Part shown: piece after piece, positions 1-5,820 of the stretch
How the letters are laid out: each line of letters starts with the position of its first letter
Numbering within the stretch: the first letter of the stretch is position 1
NCBI GenBank assembly: GCA_900546345.1
Contig: URCI01000043.1
Coordinates: forward strand, 1 to 24,825
Length of the DNA stretch: 24,825 nucleotides
Direction: 5' to 3'
From: an uncultured Prevotella sp.
GTDB lineage: Bacteria > Bacteroidota > Bacteroidia > Bacteroidales > Bacteroidaceae
Program-made: the position numbers and the translations under genes
The notes under the pieces: model-generated
Told to the model about the DNA's origin: nothing
What the model saw: the letters and a program-made list of their open reading frames with translations, nothing else
Database searches by the model: none

Positions 1-600
1 GGCAATCAGCTTGAGATCGACAATAAATATGTGATGAGTCCTAAGGATCTGAAGACCATACGCTTTCTCGACAAGATGATGAAGGCCGGGGTGCGCGTCT
101 TCAAAATCGAGGGTCGTGCGCGCGGACCAGAATATGTCTATACCGTAGTGACCTGCTATCGCGAAGCTTTGCAGGCCGTGCTCGACGGCACGTTCACCGA
201 AGAGAAGAAAGACGCATGGGACAAGCGGCTCGCTACCGTCTTTAACCGCGGTTTCTGGGACGGCTATTATCAGGGACAGACCATGGGCGAGTGGAACAAG
301 CACTACGGATCGCTCGCTACGGAGCGCAAGCGTCTCGTGGGCAAGGTGACGAAGTATTTCTCAAAACTCAACGTAGCCGAGATAGCCGTTGAGGCTGCTC
401 CCTTTGAGGTGGGCGACAAGCTGCTTATCACCGGCAACACCACCGGCGCGATGTATCTCGACTGCACCGAGATCCGCTATGACCTCAAGCCTGTCAAGCG
501 TGCCGAGCAGGGATGGCTGGTCTCCATCCCCGTGAAGGGTAAGGTCAGACCAAATGATAAATTCTTTAAGTTGGAGAAAGTAGAATATGAAGACGATTAA
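1..600 (+). CDS. Peptidase U32 family protein, C-terminal part (partial at left edge)
   Basis: The reading frame is open from base 1 and ends at TAA 598-600, so only the last 199 residues are present. The stretch MSPKDLKTIRFLDKMMKAGVR followed by FKIEGRARGPEYVY resembles the end of the U32 barrel, where family members carry a conserved 'KIEGR' segment. The final 90 residues (GKVTKYF, GDKLLITGNTTGA) fit the small beta-barrel that many U32 proteins have at the C-terminus. Well-studied U32 relatives (TrhP/YegQ, RlhA/YdcP, UbiU/V) take part in RNA hydroxylation or ubiquinone synthesis rather than proteolysis, so 'collagenase' would be a misleading name. Which subgroup this belongs to cannot be told without the N-terminus and its Fe-S cysteines. 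It overlaps sufE by 14 bp, which suggests co-translation. Confidence 0.85.
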   Translation, partial: GNQLEIDNKYVMSPKDLKTIRFLDKMMKAGVRVFKIEGRARGPEYVYTVVTCYREALQAVLDGTFTEEKKDAWDKRLATVFNRGFWDGYYQGQTMGEWNKHYGSLATERKRLVGKVTKYFSKLNVAEIAVEAAPFEVGDKLLITGNTTGAMYLDCTEIRYDLKPVKRAEQGWLVSIPVKGKVRPNDKFFKLEKVEYEDD

Positions 601-1015
601 TGAATTGCAGGACGAGGTCGTGGAGGAGTTCAGCGACTTCGATGACTGGATGGACAAATACCAGATGCTCATCGACCTGGGCAATGAGCTCAAGCCGCTT
701 GATGAGAAATACAAGACCGAGCAAAACCTGATCGACGGCTGTCAGAGCCGTGTGTGGTTGCAGTGCGACTTTGTCGACGGCAAGCTCGTCTTTACTGCCG
801 ACAGCGACGCGCTCATCGTCAAGGGCATCATCGCCTTGCTCATACAGGTGATCAGCGGTCATACGCCTAAGGAGATCCTCGATGCCGACTTCTATTTCAT
901 CGACAAGATAGGTCTGCGCGAGCACCTTTCGCCGACGCGTTCCAACGGTCTTCTGGCCATGGTGAAACAGATCAAGGCCTATGCGCTGGCCTATAGTGTG
1001 AAGGACCATGCATAA
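587..1015 (+). CDS. sufE: SufE family cysteine desulfurase activator
   Basis: This 142-residue protein matches SufE in length and layout. SufE takes sulfur from the cysteine desulfurase SufS as a persulfide on one cysteine and passes it to the SUF Fe-S assembly scaffold. That cysteine is visible as C52 in LIDGCQSRVW, the family signature. The later segment (residues 83-105, IVKGIIALLIQVISGHTPKEI) matches the conserved helix before the 'FF..IGL..HLSPTRSNGL' block seen at residues 105-125. The start ATG lies inside the preceding U32 gene and the stop overlaps the next gene, so the three are probably one transcript. Other suf genes are not in this window. Confidence 0.92.
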   Translation: MKTINELQDEVVEEFSDFDDWMDKYQMLIDLGNELKPLDEKYKTEQNLIDGCQSRVWLQCDFVDGKLVFTADSDALIVKGIIALLIQVISGHTPKEILDADFYFIDKIGLREHLSPTRSNGLLAMVKQIKAYALAYSVKDHA

Positions 1016-1577
1016 GCTCAGGACCATAGAGATGCACCGCCTCACGGTGGAGGAGTTCAAGGAAGCCACAAAGCTGCCGCTTGTCGTTGTGCTCGACAAC
1101 GTGCGTTCGCTCTATAATGTAGGCTCTGTTTTCCGCTCGTGCGATGCTTTTCGTGTGGAAGCCGTCTATCTTTGTGGCATCACAGCCTGCCCGCCCAATG
1201 CCGAGATCCACAAGACGGCACTCGGCGGCGAGGACAGTGTCGATTGGAAATACTTCAAGAATACCGAGGACGCCGTGGCCGAACTGCAGCAGCGGGGCTA
1301 TTTTGTCTACAGTATCGAGCAGGTGGAGGGCAGCACCAAACTACAGCATCTTGGCGAGTCTTTGGCCGCATTGCGCGACAAGGGCGTGCCGCAGCGCTAT
1401 GCTGTCGTCTTTGGCAACGAGGTCAAAGGCGTGTTGCAGCAGGTTGTGGACATGAGCGACGGCTGTCTGGAGATCCCGCAGTTTGGCACCAAGCACAGTC
1501 TCAATGTCAGCGTCACGGCGGGCATTGTCGTGTGGGAGTTTGCCCGTGAGATGTTGCTGCAACCGGCCGGGCAATAA
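1008..1577 (+). CDS. SpoU/TrmH-family RNA 2'-O-methyltransferase
   Basis: The 189-residue product has the three SPOUT class motifs in order. Motif 1 is DNVRSLYNVGSVFRSCDAF (about residues 30-48), motif 2 is VVFGNEVKGV, and motif 3 is LEIPQFGTKHSLNVSVTAGI near the C-terminus. Together they form the knotted SAM-binding fold. These enzymes methylate the ribose 2'-OH of tRNA or rRNA as dimers. There is no long N-terminal substrate-binding domain, so this is the short TrmH/TrmL-like type; the exact target nucleotide cannot be read from sequence. The annotated ATG overlaps the sufE stop by 8 bp; a second ATG at 1032 is possible. Confidence 0.9.
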   Translation: MHKLRTIEMHRLTVEEFKEATKLPLVVVLDNVRSLYNVGSVFRSCDAFRVEAVYLCGITACPPNAEIHKTALGGEDSVDWKYFKNTEDAVAELQQRGYFVYSIEQVEGSTKLQHLGESLAALRDKGVPQRYAVVFGNEVKGVLQQVVDMSDGCLEIPQFGTKHSLNVSVTAGIVVWEFAREMLLQPAGQ

Positions 1578-1596
1578 AAGCCCCTGCTTTTTCATT
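1569..1596 (+). terminator. Weak possible terminator after the U32-sufE-spoU genes
   Basis: A four-pair GGGC/GCCC stem (1569-1572 with 1580-1583) overlaps the stop codon and is followed by a T-rich run. The stem is short, so this is only a suggestion. Confidence 0.25.
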
Positions 1597-1657
1597 TTTC
1601 AAGCAAGTTATCTGCTGATTCTGTATTTACATGGATGCAACAATATAAAATACATTC

Positions 1658-2104
1658 ATGATGAGACAACATTCATTGCTGCTGCTGCTTGCGGAAGGCT
1701 TGCTCACGGCTTCCTGCGCTACCGGCAACCACGCCGTCAACTATACCGAAGCGCATAACTATTTCTTCCGCACTGATGCCCATCAACCCAGTGCCATGCT
1801 GGTGATGCACAGCCAGGCAGAACTCGACCGCTATTTTGGTGAGGCCGCCTTTATGGGCAAGGGCGGAGAGCCTACAAAGATCGACTTCTCGAAGCAATTT
1901 GTCGTGGCCAAGGTATTGCCCGCTACCAACCACGCTACCGACATCTCACTGAAGCGCATCGAGCAGACGGGTGACAAGCGCCTTGCTTTGGTCTGGCACA
2001 TCAGTGTCAAGGATGCCCCACAGTCCTTTACCATGCAACCGATGAAGATGGTGGTGCTCGACAAAAAATACAGTGACTATCAGCTCACTGAGCGGGAAGA
2101 GTAA
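1658..2104 (+). CDS. Small putative lipoprotein of unknown function
   Basis: The 148-residue protein begins with a hydrophobic leucine run (SLLLLLAEGLL) and a lipobox LTASC with Cys at residue 20, so it is probably a lipid-anchored envelope protein. The mature part has no catalytic motif I recognise. It contains FDFS-like and beta-strand-like segments (KQFVVAKVLPATNHATDISLKRIEQTGDKRLALVWHI is one such stretch, positions about 86-120) that loosely recall the PrcB_C fold. That resemblance is weak and should not be used as a name. A second Met at 1661 is an equally good start. The gene stands alone, 80 bp after the methylase gene and ahead of a long repeat-rich non-coding stretch. No clear -7 box was seen. 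Confidence 0.65.
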   Translation: MMRQHSLLLLLAEGLLTASCATGNHAVNYTEAHNYFFRTDAHQPSAMLVMHSQAELDRYFGEAAFMGKGGEPTKIDFSKQFVVAKVLPATNHATDISLKRIEQTGDKRLALVWHISVKDAPQSFTMQPMKMVVLDKKYSDYQLTEREE

Positions 2105-2303
2105 GACGGGGTGTGACAGAAATGTGCGTCAACTAAGTTTGAAAGCAAGTTTCTTTGTTGGATAAACTGACATTTTTCCGCCTCTGTGGCTGCAATTTTC
2201 TGAGGCAAGACCCTGTCGAGACGAAAAATCGCGATTTTTAGCCATGTTTTGTAAATGGCTTATAATCAGCGCAATAAAAAGACGAGGCAATTTCGAGTCC
2301 ATA

Positions 2304-2359
2304 ACAATAGTGGTTTCATGAGAAATTCTCTAGAGAATTTTCCATGAAACCACTGTTGT
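2304..2359. repeat. 56-bp near-perfect palindrome without a loop
   Basis: The arms 2304-2331 and 2332-2359 are directly adjacent. They match at 26 of 28 positions, with one mismatch near the outer end and one in the middle. The outer part contains AAACCACTGTT (2347-2357), which occurs again at 2391-2401. A short T-rich run follows, but with no loop this is more like a binding site, a mobile-element scar or a cruciform than a standard terminator. Confidence 0.8.
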
Positions 2360-2396
2360 TTTATAGACATCTCAGTGATTTGTGCCGATCAAACCA

Positions 2397-2462
2397 CTGT
2401 TTTCATCGCATCATCTCACTTTTTTCATCAAGTCATCTCATTGTTTTCATCGCATCATTTCC
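2397..2462. repeat. Three 22-bp imperfect tandem repeats
   Basis: Units at 2397-2418, 2419-2440 and 2441-2462 share the core TTTTCATC plus a TCAT block. By eye, unit 1 matches unit 2 at about 18 of 22 positions and unit 3 at about 19 of 22. A 22-bp spacing is close to two helical turns, so bound proteins would sit on one face. The array begins inside the second copy of the AAACCACTGTT motif. Confidence 0.75.
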
Positions 2463-2649
2463 CAAAAGTGAGCATTTCCCCACGGTTTTTGACTGATTTC
2501 GTCAGGCTGTTTTCTCTGGATGACAAGTCCGCGGAGTATCACTTTTGTAAGGATAATTAGTGTGTCATATCGATGCGGCTCTCCTGCTTGCAGAAAAGCA
2601 CGGCGAGAAAATAATCGGGAAATCAAGAACATTCTCAGATTATTATTCG

Positions 2650-2657
2650 TATCTTTG
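2650..2657 (+). promoter_or_regulatory. Bacteroidetes-type -7 box (TATCTTTG)
   Basis: TATCTTTG matches the Bacteroidetes consensus TAnnTTTG exactly. No good -33 TTTG lies 19-20 bp upstream. Transcription would begin near 2662-2665, which makes ATG 2688 the first usable start of the next gene. Confidence 0.55.
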
Positions 2658-2687
2658 TGCATGATAGCCATCAGCAAGCGCATCGCA

Positions 2688-3251
2688 ATGAAAGACAAAA
2701 TACTTATCCAACGCATCGAAGAAGTTACGGGTCAGCACTACGACTCGCCCAAGGACTTTGACAAACTCAGCCAACTGATCTTTTTCAAAACAGAGGAAAA
2801 AATCAGTCCCTCCACGCTGAAGCGCGTTTGGGGCTATATCGACAGTGTTTCCTCTCCACGCTCCTATACCCTTGATGTTCTGGCCCGTTTTCTGGGTTAT
2901 CGCGATTATGACGCTTTCAAAGTCGATTATCAGTATGCCGATGTGCAGAGCGATATCGCCATGTGCGGCAGAATATCGTGTGAGGATCTGGCTGTCGGCG
3001 AACTGGTTGAGCTCAGCTGGCTGCCCAACCGCATATGCCTGGTGGAGCACCTCGGCAATGGTCATTTTCGGGTTGTGGAGGCTCGGAACACCAAGCTCAG
3101 TGTGGGCGACACGTTTTGCTGTTCCCTGATTTTGAGCCATGAGCCCATGTTTGTCGACAAGCTGATGCATGAGGGCAAAGGTCCCTTTGTCTATGTAGCC
3201 GGAAAAAAAGACGGAGTCACTGTCAAGCGGCTCCGTCGTAGAAACTTTTAA
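2688..3251 (+). CDS. Putative DNA-binding protein of unknown function
   Basis: The chosen start gives 187 residues; ATG 2661 and a frame open from 2520 are possible, but the -7 box at 2650 argues for 2688. Residues 38-50 (KISPSTLKRVWGY) and 58-78 (PRSYTLDVLARFLGY then YDAF) form a pattern I associate with an N-terminal helical, HTH-like module in many uncharacterised Bacteroidales proteins: a 'TLKR.WGY' helix and a 'TLD.LARFLGY' helix. The second half (about 100-185) looks beta-rich, with no known catalytic motif, and ends in a basic tail (KRLRRRNF). A regulator is plausible, perhaps acting on the repeats just upstream, but that is inference. The gene converges on ahpF with only 18 bp between the stops. 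Confidence 0.7.
   Translation: MKDKILIQRIEEVTGQHYDSPKDFDKLSQLIFFKTEEKISPSTLKRVWGYIDSVSSPRSYTLDVLARFLGYRDYDAFKVDYQYADVQSDIAMCGRISCEDLAVGELVELSWLPNRICLVEHLGNGHFRVVEARNTKLSVGDTFCCSLILSHEPMFVDKLMHEGKGPFVYVAGKKDGVTVKRLRRRNF
3203..3237 (-). terminator. Intrinsic terminator of ahpCF, inside the end of the facing gene
   Basis: Read on the minus strand, GACGGAG (3237-3231) pairs with CTCCGTC (3216-3210) across a 14-nt loop and is followed by seven T (3209-3203). It lies 33 bp past the ahpF stop and within the coding end of the convergent gene. Confidence 0.7.
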
Positions 3252-3269
3252 AAACTAACTAAATAACTA

Positions 3270-4820
3270 TTATTCTTGATAGAGACTGTCTTCAAAAGCG
3301 GAGAGAGCCGCTTTGGCGCCTTCGCCCATGGCGATCATGATCTGTTTGAAGGGAACGGTCGTGACGTCGCCTGCCGCATAGATGCCGGGCACTGATGTGT
3401 GGTTGCGCGTGTCGATGACGATTTCCCCGCGCGGAGACAATTCGAGATGACCTTTCAGCACATCGCTGTTGGGCTGTAGGCCGATCTGCACAAACACCCC
3501 GTCGAGGCTGATGTGCCGCACCTCGTCCTTGTCGAGATCCCGCACGTCGATGCCCGTGAGCTGTCCGTTTTGCGATGACAGGCCAATTGTCTGGCTGCGG
3601 AAAAAGATGTCGACATTGGGCAGTGCCCGCAATTTTTGCTGCAACACCTTGTCGGCCCGCATCTGGTCACCAAATTCCAGCACCGTGACATGCTTGCAGA
3701 TGCCCGCCAAGTCGATGGCGGCCTCTACGCCACTGTTCCCGCCTCCGATGACGGCCACCTCCTTACCTTTATAGAAAGGACCGTCGCAGTGAGGGCAAAA
3801 ATGTATGCCGTGGCCGATGAGTTTGTCCTCGTCTTGCAGTCCCAGCCGGCGCCAGCCTGCTCCAGTGGCAATGATCACACGCGGGGCGATGAATGATTCT
3901 CCTCCTCTCACCTCTACCCGTTTGTCCTTTTCAGAAAAGTCCACACGTGCGATCCTGCGGTTGGTGTATGTGTCGATGGGATAGGCCTCCAAGTGTCGGG
4001 CCAGGTCTGCGGCCAGTTGAGTGCCCGTGGTTTTGGGCACAGAGATGACATTCTCGATGCCTGTCGTGTCGTTGACCTGTCCGCCGATGCGCTGTGCCAC
4101 GACCGCCACCTTCTGACCCTTTCTTGCAGCGTAGATGGCAGCGGCAGCTCCAGCAGGCCCTCCACCGAGCACCACCAGATCATAGCGGCGCTCGATAGCC
4201 TCCTGCGCAGCACTGTTGTCCACGCCGAGATGGTCCTCCAGTTCGTCGAGCAGCGTGCCGAGTTCTCCGCGTCCCACATGGAGCAGTTCACCATTGACAT
4301 ACACAGCGGGCACCGCCTGGATGTTGAGCGCGTCGACCTCTTCCTGGCAGAGCGCGCCGTCGATCATCTCGTGTGAGATGTTGGGGTTGAGCAGTGCCAT
4401 GACGTTGAGCGCCTGCACCACATCGGGACAGTTGGTACATGTCAGCGAGACATAGGTCTTCAGCCTGATGTCGCCCGTGAGTGCCTCAATGCGGCGGCGG
4501 AGTGCATCGTCGGGCAGATTGCGTCCCTGTCCATCGGCGTTGAGCAGCGCCAGCAGCAGCGAGGTGAACTCGTGTCCGTTGGGGATGCCCCGAAAGGCGA
4601 TACCCGTGTCCTGTCCGTCGCGAAGGATGGAGAAGCGAAACACCTTGCCGCTACGATATTCCACAGAAATATGATTACTGCACGAAGCCACATCCTCTAC
4701 AAATTGACTGAACTGAGTGGCATCGGCATCACTGTCGTTCCGCTCCACGACAAAGATGAAATGGGCACTGAGATGGGCCAGTACACCTTTCACTTGGGTG
4801 ATAACATTAAGATCGAGCAT
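3270..4820 (-). CDS. ahpF: Alkyl hydroperoxide reductase subunit F
   Basis: The 516-residue protein agrees closely with AhpF (E. coli about 521). It moves electrons from NADH through FAD and two disulfide pairs to AhpC, which reduces peroxides in the cytoplasm. The N-terminal double thioredoxin-like domain carries CTNC at 128-131. The FAD-binding GGGPAG lies at 219-224. The second redox pair CPHC is at 342-345, followed by the NAD-binding GGGNSG at 359-364. The C-terminal FAD motif reads TSVPGIYAAGDVTT. All redox cysteines are present. The gene follows ahpC by 77 bp on the same strand, with no terminator seen between, so the two are probably cotranscribed, and a terminator follows the stop. 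No regulator such as OxyR is adjacent. Confidence 0.97.
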   Translation of the reverse strand: MLDLNVITQVKGVLAHLSAHFIFVVERNDSDADATQFSQFVEDVASCSNHISVEYRSGKVFRFSILRDGQDTGIAFRGIPNGHEFTSLLLALLNADGQGRNLPDDALRRRIEALTGDIRLKTYVSLTCTNCPDVVQALNVMALLNPNISHEMIDGALCQEEVDALNIQAVPAVYVNGELLHVGRGELGTLLDELEDHLGVDNSAAQEAIERRYDLVVLGGGPAGAAAAIYAARKGQKVAVVAQRIGGQVNDTTGIENVISVPKTTGTQLAADLARHLEAYPIDTYTNRRIARVDFSEKDKRVEVRGGESFIAPRVIIATGAGWRRLGLQDEDKLIGHGIHFCPHCDGPFYKGKEVAVIGGGNSGVEAAIDLAGICKHVTVLEFGDQMRADKVLQQKLRALPNVDIFFRSQTIGLSSQNGQLTGIDVRDLDKDEVRHISLDGVFVQIGLQPNSDVLKGHLELSPRGEIVIDTRNHTSVPGIYAAGDVTTVPFKQIMIAMGEGAKAALSAFEDSLYQE

Positions 4821-4897
4821 AAGTTGAAATGATTTTAGACATAGAGTTGTGCACTTCGTGCAGAAATGATGATATGCTGAAAACTCAGCCGAGTGCT

Positions 4898-5464
4898 TTA
4901 GAGCTTACCGACCAAGTCGATGCTCGGCTTGAGCGTCTCGGCGCCTTCGTGCCATTTTGCGGGGCAAACCTCACCGTTGTGGGCAGCCACATACTGTGCG
5001 GCGTGTACCTTGCGGACGAGCTCATCGGCGTTACGTCCAATGCTGTTGTCCTGAATCTCAGCCAGTTTCACGAGTCCTTCGGGGTTGACGAGGAAGGTGC
5101 CGCGATAAGCTACGCCCTCATCCTCTTTGTAGACGCCGAAGCCACGGGAGAGCACAGCGAGCGGGTCGGCAAGCATGGCATACTGCAATTTGGCGATGCG
5201 GTCAGAGGTGTCGTGCCATGCCTTGTGGACAAAATGGCTGTCGGTGCTGACCGAGAAGACCTCCACGCCCATGCCTTTCAACTCGTCGTATTTGCTCTGC
5301 AGATCCTCCAGTTCAGTGGGGCAGACAAAGGTGAAGTCGGCGGGATAGAAGAAAAACAATGCCCACTTGCCTTCGATGTCCTTGTTGCTGACTGTTTTGA
5401 AGTTGCCATTCTGGAAAGCCTGTACGGTGAACTCGGGTGCGTGCTGATTGATAATTGTTTCCAT
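4898..5464 (-). CDS. ahpC: Peroxiredoxin AhpC (alkyl hydroperoxide reductase subunit C)
   Basis: This 188-residue typical 2-Cys peroxiredoxin reduces hydrogen peroxide, organic peroxides and peroxynitrite, and is recharged by AhpF. The peroxidatic Cys is C48 in FTFVCPTE, and the resolving Cys is C167 in GEVCPAKW. The conserved Arg (SRGFGVY and YRGTFLVNPEG blocks) is also visible. The length equals that of the E. coli protein (187). A promoter-like element lies about 95 bp upstream on the minus strand, giving an 85-90 nt leader. The gene is divergent from leuS. Peroxide induction is usual for the family, but no operator could be identified by eye. Confidence 0.97.
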   Translation of the reverse strand: METIINQHAPEFTVQAFQNGNFKTVSNKDIEGKWALFFFYPADFTFVCPTELEDLQSKYDELKGMGVEVFSVSTDSHFVHKAWHDTSDRIAKLQYAMLADPLAVLSRGFGVYKEDEGVAYRGTFLVNPEGLVKLAEIQDNSIGRNADELVRKVHAAQYVAAHNGEVCPAKWHEGAETLKPSIDLVGKL

Positions 5465-5557
5465 AATCTCTTATTTTTTATTAATTTTGTGTTGTGTTGT
5501 TGCGAGGAAGACCTCTGTTGTTTGTGATGTTGTGAGTGTTGTTTCTTATTGACGATG

Positions 5558-5588
5558 CAAAGGTATGGATTATCTTTCATGACGACAA
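5558..5588 (-). promoter_or_regulatory. Promoter of ahpCF
   Basis: On the minus strand TTGT (5588-5585) lies 19 nt before TACCTTTG (5565-5558), a good fit to the Bacteroidetes -33/-7 arrangement. Confidence 0.6.
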
Positions 5589-5722
5589 CAGACAGAACCT
5601 ATTGCGTCATAGATAAAATCTATTATTAAGACTAAAGTGTTAATATTCAAAGATATATGAATCGAAAAATAACCCGCCGCTATTCTCATTTTTTTATCTC
5701 AAGGCACATTTTGCACCATGGA

Positions 5723-5754
5723 TTTTGTTTTATGGATTGATTTGTGTAACTTTG
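5723..5754 (+). promoter_or_regulatory. Promoter of the leuS operon
   Basis: TTTTG (5723-5727) is separated by 19 nt from TAACTTTG (5747-5754), matching the Bacteroidetes -33/-7 pattern. Transcription should start near 5760, giving a leader of about 60 nt. Confidence 0.7.
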
Positions 5755-5763
5755 CATGTAGTA

Positions 5764-5789
5764 TGCTTATTTATAATAAGGTGTAAGCA
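5764..5789 (+). promoter_or_regulatory. Hairpin with a recurring 14-bp motif in the leuS leader
   Basis: TGCTTA (5764-5769) can pair with TAAGCA (5784-5789). The loop and right arm contain TATAATAAGGTGTA (5772-5785), which occurs twice more upstream of the tRNA-Arg gene. No T-box features were seen. Confidence 0.4.
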
Positions 5790-5820
5790 AAGAAAACAAT
5801 AAAACAAGATATATACACAC

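Larger units (their letters stand above)
2105..2687. other. 583-bp non-coding stretch with clustered palindromes and tandem repeats
   Basis: No convincing coding frame covers this region. In order it holds a perfect 16-bp palindrome AAAAATCGCGATTTTT (2224-2239), an adjoining hairpin AGCCAT/ATGGCT (2240-2260), a 56-bp loop-free near-perfect palindrome (2304-2359), three 22-bp tandem units (2397-2462) and a -7 box (2650-2657). An open frame from 2520 runs into the next gene, but its first 56 residues look like translated non-coding DNA. Confidence 0.7.
5465..5820. other. Divergent ahpC-leuS intergenic region
   Basis: The 356-bp gap carries one promoter for each direction (5558-5588 minus, 5723-5754 plus) and AT-rich DNA between. 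No small gene was recognised. The leuS leader (about 5760-5820) contains a short hairpin and a 14-bp motif repeated elsewhere in the window. Confidence 0.7.

Noticed and set aside
2520..2687. N-terminal extension of the gene at 2688 from ATG 2520
   Set aside because: The extra 56 residues show no conserved pattern and cross the TATCTTTG promoter box, so they are probably not translated.
3270..4820. AhpF read as an ordinary thioredoxin reductase
   Set aside because: The extra N-terminal domain with CTNC, the 516-residue length and the neighbouring ahpC identify AhpF.
5755..5820. leuS leader as a T-box riboswitch
   Set aside because: The leader is only about 60 nt and lacks a specifier loop, T-box sequence and terminator.
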